From contig CP136945.1 of the NCBI GenBank assembly GCA_041530395.1, positions 2,542,001-2,606,000 of the forward strand: 64,000 bases of DNA, given 5' to 3'. Every line of letters begins with the position of its first letter. The stretch's first letter is position 1. Below, piece by piece: positions 10,883 to 19,691 of this stretch. The notes under the pieces were generated by a model. That model saw only the letters and a program-made list of their open reading frames with translations, did no database searches and was not told the DNA's origin. The DNA is from Thermosynechococcaceae cyanobacterium Okahandja. GTDB lineage: Bacteria; Cyanobacteriota; Cyanobacteriia; Thermosynechococcales; Thermosynechococcaceae. A program made the translations under genes and the position numbers.

Positions 10883-12754
10883 ATGTGTGGTATTACTGGC
10901 CTGATTCATCTCGACGACACCCCGGTTTCACCTGTCACTCTAAAAAGAATGACGGATGCAATAGCCCATCGTGGTCCGGATGGTGAGGGTCACTGGATTG
11001 AAGGCAATGTTGGACTGGGACACCGCCGACTGGCAATCATTGATCTCTCACCGGCTGGTCATCAGCCGATGATTAGTGCCAATCATGGTTATGTGCTCAC
11101 CTATAACGGCGAAATCTATAATTACCGTGAATTGCGGGCTGAGCTCGAAGCCGAAGGTTATTGGTTCCGCAGTCAAACCGACACGGAGGTAGTGCTCAAT
11201 GCGCTGGCTCATTGGGGTACAGATGCACTACTGAAATTCAACGGCATGTTTGCCCTTGCCCTTTGGGATCGAAAGGAGAAAACCTTGCTGCTTGCCCGGG
11301 ATCGGTATGGCATCAAGCCACTTTATTACGCCCGACAAGGTAATACCCTTGCGTTTGGTTCTGAGCAAAAGGCTATCCTTGCCCAAGCTAACTTTCAGCG
11401 CCGTCTCAACAAGCCTGCACTGCTCGAATACTTTACTTTTCAGAACATTTTCACTAACCAGACATTGCTGGAGGATGTCTATCTGCTACCGGCTGGGCAT
11501 TATGCGATTGTTACGGCAGTGCACTCTGAACCGCAACTCAGCCAGTATTGGGACTATTGTTTCCGCGAGCCAGAGCAACCGGCCAGCCGTGAGGAATACA
11601 TCGAGGAACTTGATCGCTTGTTTCGCCAAGCTGTGAATCGTCAGTTAGTGAGCGATGTTGAAATCGGTGCCTACCTGAGTGGTGGCATGGACTCTGGCTC
11701 TATTACTGCCATTGCATCGCAGCAGTTACCCTACCTGAAGACCTTTACTTGTGGCTTTGATCTCAGTTCGGCCTCAGGACTTGAGCTAAGTTTTGATGAG
11801 CGTACCAAAGCCGAAGCCATGTCAGCGCGCTTCAAGACAGAACACTATGAAATGGTGTTGAAAGCTGGCGACATGGAGCGCTGCCTGCCCAAGTTAGTAT
11901 GGCACCTCGAAGAGCCGCGGGTGGGGCAAAGTTATCCAAATTTCTATGCTGCTCAGTTAGCCAGTAAGTTTGTTAAGGTGGTGCTTTCAGGCTGCGGTGG
12001 TGATGAACTGTTTGGCGGCTACCCTTGGCGCTACTATCGCGCTGCTACTGCTCAAAATTTTGAGCAGTATATTGACCAATATTATCTATACTGGCAACGG
12101 CTCATTCCCAACTCAGTACTCGCTAAGGTTTTTGCCCCTATCTGGAGCGATGTGAAACATGTTTGGACACGTGATATTTTCCGTGATGTTTTTCTTTCTC
12201 ACGATAACACTCTTGAGAAACCCGAAGACTACATCAACCATTCCCTTTATTTTGAAGCCAAGACTTTCTTGCATGGGTTATTCGTTGTTGAGGATAAGCT
12301 GTCGATGGCGCATGGACTAGAAACACGCGTCCCTTTTATGGATAATGACCTAGTCAATTTTGCGATGCATTGCCCAGTTGCTTTGAAACTCAATCATTTG
12401 CAAAATGTACTACATATTGATGAAAATGAACTTATAAAAAAATGGCAATTCTTTCGTAGAACCAATGACGGAAAACAGATTTTGCGTGAGATGATGGCAC
12501 ATTATATTCCGGTGGAGATTACCCAAGCAGAGAAACAGGGATTTTCGGCACCTGATGCAAGTTGGTTTAAAGGAGAAAGTATTAAATTTGTAAAAAAACT
12601 TCTAACATACAGCAAGGCAGAAATTTATAATATCATAGACTATAGTGAAATAATTTCACTGCTTGATAATCACTTCCGTGGAGAACAAAATCGACGCTTA
12701 CTAATTTGGTCACTTATTAACTTTGAAAAATTCATAAATCAGTTTTTGATTTGA
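10883..12754 (+). CDS. Glutamine-dependent asparagine-synthetase-like amidotransferase (first copy)
   Basis: A 623-residue protein with an N-terminal class II glutamine amidotransferase domain starting MCGITGL (Cys2 nucleophile), RGPDGEGHW and YNGEIYNYRELR, then the ATP-pyrophosphatase domain with the YLSGGMDSGSI loop. Full-length asparagine synthetases look alike, but in polysaccharide loci such proteins (for example WbmI of Bordetella) amidate uronic acids. That role fits the neighbours here; asparagine synthesis remains possible. The last third is clearly more A+T-rich than the first, marking entry into the A+T-rich core of the island. A second homologue lies at 23290. Confidence 0.85.
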   Translation: MCGITGLIHLDDTPVSPVTLKRMTDAIAHRGPDGEGHWIEGNVGLGHRRLAIIDLSPAGHQPMISANHGYVLTYNGEIYNYRELRAELEAEGYWFRSQTDTEVVLNALAHWGTDALLKFNGMFALALWDRKEKTLLLARDRYGIKPLYYARQGNTLAFGSEQKAILAQANFQRRLNKPALLEYFTFQNIFTNQTLLEDVYLLPAGHYAIVTAVHSEPQLSQYWDYCFREPEQPASREEYIEELDRLFRQAVNRQLVSDVEIGAYLSGGMDSGSITAIASQQLPYLKTFTCGFDLSSASGLELSFDERTKAEAMSARFKTEHYEMVLKAGDMERCLPKLVWHLEEPRVGQSYPNFYAAQLASKFVKVVLSGCGGDELFGGYPWRYYRAATAQNFEQYIDQYYLYWQRLIPNSVLAKVFAPIWSDVKHVWTRDIFRDVFLSHDNTLEKPEDYINHSLYFEAKTFLHGLFVVEDKLSMAHGLETRVPFMDNDLVNFAMHCPVALKLNHLQNVLHIDENELIKKWQFFRRTNDGKQILREMMAHYIPVEITQAEKQGFSAPDASWFKGESIKFVKKLLTYSKAEIYNIIDYSEIISLLDNHFRGEQNRRLLIWSLINFEKFINQFLI

Positions 12755-12775
12755 TATTTAATTTAAAGATAAATT

Positions 12776-13699
12776 ATGAATAAACTAACTCACCCAAATT
12801 TTATTATTGGTGGATCTGCTGCTAGCGGAACAAGCTTTCTTTCGTCGATTCTTGCTCAGCATCCTGAAGTCTATTTACCCCAAAAAATGCGGCCAGAACC
12901 TCACTATTTTTATAAATCGTGGGAGTATCAAAAGGGAATTAGTTACTACCTAAGTCAATGGTTTAATAATATTCCAAGAGATATTATCGCTGCTGGAGAA
13001 AAATCTTCTTCATACCTTTTTGGGGGAGAAAAAGTAGCAAAGAGAATATTTGATGCGTACCCAGACATGAAATTTGTGTTTATACTGAGAAATCCAATCG
13101 AACGGACATGGGCTAATTATCGCTATACTGTGTTACAAGGCTTAGAAGATTTATCATTTGAAGATGCACTAAAAGATGAACCAAAAAGAATTCTAGAACA
13201 ACGAGGAATCTGGGCAGAAATACAGCCATATAACTATACTGGAAGAGGCTTTTATGCGAGTCAGATTAAGGATTATTTAAAATTCTTCCCAGAAGATAAT
13301 ATTCTTTTAATAAAATTTGAGGCTTTTGTTAGTCAAACTAATGCTGAACTACAAAAACTTTGCAAATTTTTGAATCTTACTATTTTTGATTTTGATTACG
13401 CTATTCCTCCTAACTATACAAATTTTAGTATTATTGATCCTAGAATTCAAAAGAAATTAAGACAATATTTTGGAAATCGTTTTGATAAAGTAATTGAGGC
13501 CATTCGTCGTAAAGAGCCACTTGAAAAATTTGCCGACTCTTATGAATCTGAGCGAATGCTAAAATTACTTGTAAATAATATTAAAGACAACAAAGAACCA
13601 ATACCAATTGCTGCACGCTCCTATTTAAATGATTTATTTGCTAGGGATATTGCACAACTCAAACATTTTGTTGATTTTGATCTCTCTGACTGGAAATAA
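12776..13699 (+). CDS. PAPS-dependent sulfotransferase
   Basis: A 307-residue sulfotransferase-fold protein. The N-terminal IIGGSAASGTSFLSSIL corresponds to the 5'-phosphosulfate loop, and FVFILRNPIERTWANYRY to the 3'-phosphate-binding motif with its arginine. This resembles heparan-type N/O-sulfotransferases. It would transfer sulfate from PAPS to a glycan, probably the product of this cluster, adding negative charge. The gene is strongly A+T-rich in codon use compared with resident genes, a sign of transfer. It sits 21 bases after the amidotransferase gene. Confidence 0.85.
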   Translation: MNKLTHPNFIIGGSAASGTSFLSSILAQHPEVYLPQKMRPEPHYFYKSWEYQKGISYYLSQWFNNIPRDIIAAGEKSSSYLFGGEKVAKRIFDAYPDMKFVFILRNPIERTWANYRYTVLQGLEDLSFEDALKDEPKRILEQRGIWAEIQPYNYTGRGFYASQIKDYLKFFPEDNILLIKFEAFVSQTNAELQKLCKFLNLTIFDFDYAIPPNYTNFSIIDPRIQKKLRQYFGNRFDKVIEAIRRKEPLEKFADSYESERMLKLLVNNIKDNKEPIPIAARSYLNDLFARDIAQLKHFVDFDLSDWK

Positions 13700-13754
13700 T
13701 GAATAGCTTACAAGATACGGGGGTAACTGACAAGGTAAAGAAAGTACGAGTTAG

Positions 13755-13895
13755 ATGAAAATACCGATAATTTGTTCTAGATATAGATTCAACGACCCTT
13801 CTAAATTTAGGGCAAAAATAACCGAATTGACAAGACTTTCACCGTTTCAGATATTTGAAAGGCTTGCCTTGAGTATATTCCAGTCTATAACGTGA
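13755..13895 (+). CDS. Possible small ORF or gene remnant of 46 codons
   Basis: The 264-base gap between the sulfotransferase and the WbmS-like gene contains one open frame of 46 codons starting at ATG 13755. The product begins MKIPIICSRYRFNDPSKF and has amphipathic protein-like content rather than random residues. I see no clear ribosome-binding site and do not recognise a family. It may be the leftover N-terminus of a longer island gene, a small real gene, or chance. The remaining bases of the gap show no other support. Confidence 0.25.
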   Translation: MKIPIICSRYRFNDPSKFRAKITELTRLSPFQIFERLALSIFQSIT

Positions 13896-13963
13896 GGTTT
13901 CTCGCCATATAGCTAGAAGAATCACTTAATTAAGGCAAACATTAACTTATAGAGGATAACTGA

Positions 13964-14704
13964 ATGAAAAATCATAGTTTCGCACTATTAAGCAGTATCT
14001 TATGTGAAGATAATTTCACATGGGAAGACAAAATCTTTCTGACTTTTGATATCGACTGGGCTCATGAAGAAATAATAGAAGATGTTTTAAAGTTATGTAT
14101 TGATTATTCGGTTCCAGCGACTTTTTTTGCTACTCACAAAACAGATTTATTGTGTGGAAGTATGATGTGCAGTAATGCCTTTGAGGTTGGATTACATCCA
14201 AATTTCAATTATTTGCTTAGTGGGAGGTCTCAGGAAGCAGATTTTCGAGAAATTTGCTGGAAACTCAAAGAATATTTTCCAGAAGCGAGCTCTGTTAGAA
14301 GTCACTCTTTGTGCTTTAGTAGTCTAATACAAACTGTCTACCAAGAAATCGGAATAACGCATGATTCATCAATTATGATTCCATGCCAAGCTAATAATAG
14401 GTCACTTTTTCCTTGGAAAATGTGGGATGGGTTAACTCGGGTACCCTGTTTCTTTTCGGATTATGTCACTGTAAAAATAAATGCAATAAATTCAACAAAT
14501 ATTCATGAATTAATTTTACGAAATGGTCTCAAAGTTTTTGACTTTCATCCTATTCACGTATTTCTAAATACTGAATCGCTAGATCGATATGAGCAAACTC
14601 GCCCACTTCATCGCAATCCAAAGGATCTGATTAACTACAGGTATAAAGGCTACGGAACCCGCAATCAACTGATTGACTTACTAGAACTAGCAAAGAAATC
14701 GTGA
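13964..14704 (+). CDS. Polysaccharide-deacetylase-like protein, WbmS family
   Basis: A 246-residue protein of NodB-like deacetylase character. LTFDIDWAHEEI carries the paired metal-site aspartates, VGLHPNFN the histidine, and SHSLCFSS a second conserved segment; FDFHPIHVFLN near residue 195 is a further histidine motif. These match the WbmS group of proteins found in O-antigen loci, as I recall them. It may deacetylate or otherwise trim an N-acetylated sugar, but WbmS itself is poorly characterised. It starts with an A+T-rich leader and belongs compositionally to the foreign core of the island. Confidence 0.7.
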   Translation: MKNHSFALLSSILCEDNFTWEDKIFLTFDIDWAHEEIIEDVLKLCIDYSVPATFFATHKTDLLCGSMMCSNAFEVGLHPNFNYLLSGRSQEADFREICWKLKEYFPEASSVRSHSLCFSSLIQTVYQEIGITHDSSIMIPCQANNRSLFPWKMWDGLTRVPCFFSDYVTVKINAINSTNIHELILRNGLKVFDFHPIHVFLNTESLDRYEQTRPLHRNPKDLINYRYKGYGTRNQLIDLLELAKKS

Positions 14705-14723
14705 TCCTGAGAATATTTCGGTT

Positions 14724-15231
14724 GAACGGCTCGACTCTTCTGAGTTTAGGTGATTGGTGTAAAATAGAGCGCAGTGAGTCACGGGGGTAGTCATAATGGA
14801 CTTACACCTTAACCTGCTGCTGAATTTACTAGGCATCATGGTTGAAAGCTGTACCAAAGAAGGTCAGCGAGACATTCTTAAGCTGGGGTTTCTCAACGAC
14901 ACAGCCGTCTGTTCCCACTGCCAACGCCTCAGTGACCAATTAAATCAGAGTCGCCCAATGTTGGTTCGCGATTTACCTGCAGATAGCCCGCCGCCAGTTC
15001 TATTATCCCTAGTGTCAGCGATACTTCACGGGGCGCCTGTCCTTTATGGATTGAGAACGACGCTATACCCAGCGCTATGACTGTGCGGTTTATGAATGAG
15101 TGAAGGCAACGACGATTAATCAAACGACAAGCCTACGGCTTTACTAAACCTTGATAACTTCCGTGCCCAACTCCTCGCCTGCTTCTCTCATTAGCTATCC
15201 TTATCACTATATATCCAGAAGAACCACACTT
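14724..15231 (+). mobile_element. Decayed ISL3-type insertion sequence remnant
   Basis: About 500 bases between the deacetylase-like and methyltransferase genes hold pieces of a transposase described in the next entry. Near the left edge (CTCTTCTGAG at about 14735) and right edge (15215-15231, which reads TTCTTCTGG on the other strand) there is a short inverted match, possibly degraded terminal repeats. This is weak. Internal deletion has removed the catalytic middle of the element, so it cannot move on its own. Confidence 0.6.
14796..15193 (+). pseudogene. ISL3-family transposase remnant, frameshifted and internally deleted
   Basis: The first frame from ATG 14796 encodes the N-terminal region with VCSHCQRLSDQLNQSR (start of the zinc-binding motif) and MLVRDLPA. 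The next expected part appears in another frame as CQRYFTGRL followed, after a stop, by ERRYTQRYD. A C-terminal block RRLIKRQAYGFT and then DNFRAQLLACFSH appears around 15107-15193, again split by a stop. The order matches ISL3-family transposases, whose central DDE region is missing here. At least three disabling changes are visible. Confidence 0.72.
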
Positions 15232-15286
15232 TTGAGTTATATTACTTAATATATACACCACAGAAGAAGCAGGTCAATATACTCAT

Positions 15287-16075
15287 ATGGAAATTTTGTA
15301 TCCGGAACTCTACGAGGCGTTGCATAAAGTACAATCAGAGTACATCCACTCAATGGGGCACAACGATCAGCTATTTTTAAAGCGAATTTACAGAGAGAGG
15401 CTGGATAAGTATGTTGCGAGGCTAGAGGCGATCGGTTTTTCAGGACATAGAGATGTATTGGACGCAGGGTGTGGTTATGGGCAGTGGTCACTTGCTCTTG
15501 CAAGTATAAATCAGTCTGTGAGTGCATGTGATATTTCTACCCACCGTATTGAATTTGTGAATGTGCTATGTCAACAGCTTGGAGTAAATAATATCAGTAC
15601 AAGAATTAGTAGCATCGATAAAATGCCTTATGAAAGTAATAGGTTTGATGCAGTCTTTTGTTATGGCGTGATTTTTATGACACCATGGCTTGAATCCTTG
15701 AAAGAACTTGCTCGCGTATTAAAACCAGGCGGCTTACTTTATGTGAATGCTAATGGGCTGGGTTGGTATATCTTTTTATGGAAAGAAGAACACAACAAAG
15801 CCGATGATTATGATCCTAGAGCCATTGTTGCACGCACTTTTGCAGATACACTTAAGTATAATAGGCAAGGATACTATGAGCTAGGTACGCATTTAATTAT
15901 TGAACCTGAGCAGATGCGATCTGAACTGCAGAAACTTGGGTTTATAGATATAAAAATTGCTTCAGAAGGATGCTTACACCTTAATAAGGCAGCGCCAGCC
16001 CCCAAGCCTTTTTTAAAAGGTGTATATCAGGATGAAGTAGGTGTTTATGAAGTCGTAGCTACAAAATTGATATGA
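15287..16075 (+). CDS. Class I SAM-dependent methyltransferase
   Basis: A 262-residue methyltransferase with motif I VLDAGCGYGQWSLALA at about residues 52-67, motif II SACDIS, and the FDAVFCYGVIFMTPW region. ELARVLKPGGLLYVNANG is the post-III motif. The acceptor is unknown; in this cluster O-methylation of a sugar is the simplest guess. ATG 15287 lies just after the insertion sequence remnant. The stop overlaps the next gene by four bases (ATGA), tying it to the glycosyltransferase that follows. Confidence 0.83.
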   Translation: MEILYPELYEALHKVQSEYIHSMGHNDQLFLKRIYRERLDKYVARLEAIGFSGHRDVLDAGCGYGQWSLALASINQSVSACDISTHRIEFVNVLCQQLGVNNISTRISSIDKMPYESNRFDAVFCYGVIFMTPWLESLKELARVLKPGGLLYVNANGLGWYIFLWKEEHNKADDYDPRAIVARTFADTLKYNRQGYYELGTHLIIEPEQMRSELQKLGFIDIKIASEGCLHLNKAAPAPKPFLKGVYQDEVGVYEVVATKLI

Positions 16076-17316
16076 CTATTACTAGAGACAACCCAAAACA
16101 TATTCGTATTGCCTTCTTGAGCAACATGAATAATAACCATTTTTCTATCGCACGCTATTTGAGAGATAGGGGTTTTGATTGTTCATTGCTCCTTTTTAAT
16201 AATGAAATTGAGCATTTTCACCCAAAATGTGATACTTATAACCTAAGTTATACTACTTGGGTTAAGTCACTAAACTGGGGGGATCCTTCTAAATTCTTAT
16301 CTACAACAGCAGATACAATCAGAAAAGACTTACAGAATTATGATATTATTATTGGTTGTGGATTAGCTCCTGCATATTGCTATAAGGCAGGGATTAAGCT
16401 TGATATTTTTATACCTTATGGAGGAGACATTTGGACAGAAACATTTTACAAACTAGTCGCGCCTCATAGGCTTTTATCCTCTTGGTTAGCTACTTATTAT
16501 CAGCGAAAAGGTTTCCAGAAAGTGAGGCTATTACATGCAACTTATTCAGATCAAATATATGAGAATCAGATTGGCCGCTATTTTAAAAATACTAAACGGA
16601 TTATTACAGGAGTTCCAATAGTTTATTATCCCGAATATTCAAAAGATATTTTATATGAAATTATTAATAAAACACACTGGGGTCAAGAATTTATTAAAAT
16701 TCGTAATAGTGCGGAACTGATGGTAGTTGCTCATGGACGACATGTTTGGGGAGATAAATCTGATCCAAATACAAAAGGAAACGATGTACTTATTCAAGGC
16801 TGGTCAATTTTCTGTCAGCGTAACCCCTTAGTTGCTAAGAAGTTAGTCTTTTTAGAATATGGTAGAGATGTTGATAAATCAAAAGAACTTGTTTCAAGGC
16901 TCTGCCCTGAAAATACGGTTGTTTGGCTTCCAAAAATGTATCGCAAAGATATAATCCCTGGTTTGCTGTTAGCAGATATTGTTGCCGCAGAGTTTTGTCA
17001 TAGTTGGCTTGGTGGTGGGGTTATTTATGAAGCATTAGTTGCTGGTAAGCCTTTATTGACTTACCGTGATGAAAAAACACATGGAAGTCAGATTGAAACT
17101 CTGTATCCTGTTTATAACGCCAAAACTCCTGAGCAAGTCGCAGATCGTCTTCAGGAGTATATAACTAATCCAGAAAAGGGAAAAAATATGGGAATAATCG
17201 GCCAAAACTGGTACCATAATGAAGTTGTAAATCGAGCGATTAAAGAGTACTCTGACTACTTTTCTCAATGTGCCAAAGAAATAGGTAAAGATTTAATTTG
17301 TGCTGATCTTAATTGA
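16072..17316 (+). CDS. Glycosyltransferase-like protein (GT-B fold)
   Basis: A 414-residue protein that reads as a GT-B-fold glycosyltransferase: IRIAFLSNMNNNHFSIARYL at the N-terminus, the IPYGGDIWTE segment near residue 122, VVAHGRHVWGD, and a C-terminal YEALVAGKPLLTYRD donor-site motif. It does not carry a fully canonical GT4 E-x7-E, so its family is less certain than that of the three genes behind it. Overlap with the methyltransferase stop (ATGA) indicates a shared transcript. Codon use is very A+T-rich, matching the imported core. Confidence 0.65.
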   Translation: MTITRDNPKHIRIAFLSNMNNNHFSIARYLRDRGFDCSLLLFNNEIEHFHPKCDTYNLSYTTWVKSLNWGDPSKFLSTTADTIRKDLQNYDIIIGCGLAPAYCYKAGIKLDIFIPYGGDIWTETFYKLVAPHRLLSSWLATYYQRKGFQKVRLLHATYSDQIYENQIGRYFKNTKRIITGVPIVYYPEYSKDILYEIINKTHWGQEFIKIRNSAELMVVAHGRHVWGDKSDPNTKGNDVLIQGWSIFCQRNPLVAKKLVFLEYGRDVDKSKELVSRLCPENTVVWLPKMYRKDIIPGLLLADIVAAEFCHSWLGGGVIYEALVAGKPLLTYRDEKTHGSQIETLYPVYNAKTPEQVADRLQEYITNPEKGKNMGIIGQNWYHNEVVNRAIKEYSDYFSQCAKEIGKDLICADLN

Positions 17317-17397
17317 TGCAGCCATCTAGAAGTCCTGAACGTTTCCCGAAAAGAATAGTGAGATGCGCAACAAAAATTATAGTGTAGATGTGAAAAA

Positions 17398-18510
17398 ATG
17401 AGACGAGTTTTACTTCTTATCCACTCACTTTCCATGGGTGGAGCAGAGCGGGTCACAGCGAATTTAGCAAATTACTGGGTACATAAAGGATGGTCTGTTT
17501 GTGTGGCAACCTTGACAGATGCAGAGACTGATTTTTATAAGCTTGATGCAGATATAATTCGCGTCTCTTTGAATACTGCTGTTGAAAGCCCAACGTATTT
17601 TTTGAAAATCAGAAACAATCTGCGAACTCTGTTTGCAGTGCGCCAATTACTAAGAGAATATCAGCCAGATATCGCTATCGGGATGATGACCGGTGCTAGT
17701 GTTTATCTTGCATTAGCCTCTAGATCTTTGCCAGTGCATTGCATTGGCAGTGAGCGCACTCACCCACCAATATGCCCACCTAGCAAGGATTGGGAGCTTG
17801 TGCGTACTTTTAGCTATGGATACCTTAATGCTGTTGTTGCTCTCACTGAGAAAAGCGCAAATTGGCTGAGAGGAAATACTAATGCACGATTTGTTCCTGT
17901 TATACCTAACCCTGTTGTTTGGCCACTACCTATACAGCCTCCGATTCGTAACCCAGCAGAGCTTATGAGAGAGGATCGAAAGATTTGCTTGGCAGTTGGT
18001 AGGCTGTCCATCGAGAAAGGTTTCGATCTCCTACTTGCGGCATTTTCTGAGATTACTCATAGCTGCCCTGAGTGGGATTTGGTAATTGTGGGTAAAGGAG
18101 AGTTGTACAATGAGCTTCAAAGACAAATTTATAGGATGGGTCTTCAGGAGAGGGCTTATCTTGCTGGCCAAGTCGGTAATATATCTGACTGGTATAAAGC
18201 GGCAGACTTATTTGTATTAAGTAGTCGTTTTGAAGGATTTCCAAACGTTCTTGCTGAAGCGCTTGCCTCTGGCCTCCCAGCTATTTGTTTTGACTGTGAA
18301 ACGGGACCATCTGATATTATTAGACATGAAATTGACGGAATACTTGTTCCTAATCAAGACGTTGCTGCATTAACGAGAAATATGAAAAAATTGATGACTG
18401 ATGAAAATATGCGCAAGAAATTATCATCCAGAGCAGTAGAAGCGCGTCAAAGGTTTTCAATTCAAAAAATAACTCAAATGTGGGAAGAAGTATTTGAGCA
18501 GATTACATGA
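17398..18510 (+). CDS. GT4-family glycosyltransferase
   Basis: A 370-residue glycosyltransferase of the GT4 type. The acceptor-domain motif LIHSLSMGGAERV is at the start, AVGRLSIEKGFDLLLAA opens the donor domain (about residue 200), and SRFEGFPNVLAEALASGLP carries the E-x7-E signature. Such enzymes are retaining transferases acting on lipid-linked glycans at the cytoplasmic membrane. The specific sugar cannot be read from the sequence. It is 81 bases after the previous gene, so it may have its own ribosome-binding site but probably the same transcript. Confidence 0.87.
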   Translation: MRRVLLLIHSLSMGGAERVTANLANYWVHKGWSVCVATLTDAETDFYKLDADIIRVSLNTAVESPTYFLKIRNNLRTLFAVRQLLREYQPDIAIGMMTGASVYLALASRSLPVHCIGSERTHPPICPPSKDWELVRTFSYGYLNAVVALTEKSANWLRGNTNARFVPVIPNPVVWPLPIQPPIRNPAELMREDRKICLAVGRLSIEKGFDLLLAAFSEITHSCPEWDLVIVGKGELYNELQRQIYRMGLQERAYLAGQVGNISDWYKAADLFVLSSRFEGFPNVLAEALASGLPAICFDCETGPSDIIRHEIDGILVPNQDVAALTRNMKKLMTDENMRKKLSSRAVEARQRFSIQKITQMWEEVFEQIT

Positions 18511-18561
18511 ATAAAAGCATTTAACTTTAGCTGAAAGGCAGAAAAAATTTAAATTGGTTGC

Positions 18562-19680
18562 ATGAAAGTTGATATTGCTATTTTCGTTCCTTCCTTACAC
18601 GGCGGTGGTGCCGAGCGAGTGATGGTAACACTTGCTAACGGCTTTGCTAGGCGTGGATATTCTGTGGATTTAGTACTTGCACAAGCAGAAGGATCATATC
18701 TTAAAGATGTTGTGCCGCAAGTACGCATTATAGATTTACATGGAAGGCGGGTCATTAAGAGCTTGTGGCCTTTGGCTCTTTATCTGCGTCGCAACAAGCC
18801 TGCTGCTATGCTTTCGGCTATGAGCCATGCTAATTTAGTGGCCATTCTGGCTCGTTTTTTAGCGGGTGTAACTACTCAGTTAGTAATATCAGAACGTAGT
18901 ACTATTACTATGGAAGTTAAACGTGCTAAGAACTTATCATCAAAGATTATTTATGCCCTTGTACCAAGAGTATATCCAATGGCAGATAAAATTGTGGCGG
19001 TTTCACAAGGTGCTGCAAGAGCATTGGAAAGCTTTGCCCATTTGAGACCCAGTTCAGTACATGTTGTTTACAATCCATTTGATCTAGAGCATATTGAGAA
19101 AATCGCTGGAGAGGCCGTTACCCATCCTTGGTTTGCCTCAAGCCAACGGCCAGTGATTCTTGCAATTGGCCGCTTAGCACCGGAAAAAGATTTCTTCACT
19201 TTGATCCGTGCTTTTGCAACCTTTTATAGTCGTCATGAAGCGCGGTTGCTGATTTTAGGGGAGGGAGAGTTGCGGGATGAACTTCAAACTTTAGCGCTGT
19301 CTTTAGGATTAACTGACGATACGTTTCAAATGCCCGGCTTTGTTGATAAGCCCTTCAGCTACCTGTCCCGTGCACGTGTGTTTGTACTTTCTTCCCGTTG
19401 GGAGGGGTTGCCGGGTGTTTTGATTGAGGCAATGGCCTGTGGCACACCAGTGGTGAGCACCGATTGCCCTAGTGGTCCACGGGAAATCTTGGAGAATGGT
19501 CGTTGGGGTCGGTTAGTACCCGTAGGAGATGTGGAGGCGCTTGCAGAAGCTATTGAAGCAGTGCTTTTTGCACCCCGAGAAACATTACCTAACGTAAGAA
19601 AACGGGCGCAAGCTTTCGATCAGGAGGAAGCGATTAATCATTACCTAAACTTACTGGGTATGCCTTTGGAGCCTGCTTGA
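18562..19680 (+). CDS. GT4-family glycosyltransferase
   Basis: A 372-residue GT4 enzyme closely similar in build to its upstream neighbour: FVPSLHGGGAERVMVTLANG near the N-terminus, AIGRLAPEKDFFTLIRAF at about residue 200, and SSRWEGLPGVLIEAMACGTP with E-x7-E. It probably adds one residue to the repeating unit of the glycan; donor and linkage are unknown. Base composition becomes more balanced along this gene, marking the right-hand exit from the A+T-rich core. Its stop overlaps the possible TTG start of the next gene. Confidence 0.87.
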   Translation: MKVDIAIFVPSLHGGGAERVMVTLANGFARRGYSVDLVLAQAEGSYLKDVVPQVRIIDLHGRRVIKSLWPLALYLRRNKPAAMLSAMSHANLVAILARFLAGVTTQLVISERSTITMEVKRAKNLSSKIIYALVPRVYPMADKIVAVSQGAARALESFAHLRPSSVHVVYNPFDLEHIEKIAGEAVTHPWFASSQRPVILAIGRLAPEKDFFTLIRAFATFYSRHEARLLILGEGELRDELQTLALSLGLTDDTFQMPGFVDKPFSYLSRARVFVLSSRWEGLPGVLIEAMACGTPVVSTDCPSGPREILENGRWGRLVPVGDVEALAEAIEAVLFAPRETLPNVRKRAQAFDQEEAINHYLNLLGMPLEPA

Positions 19681-19691
19681 GTACAGTAGTC

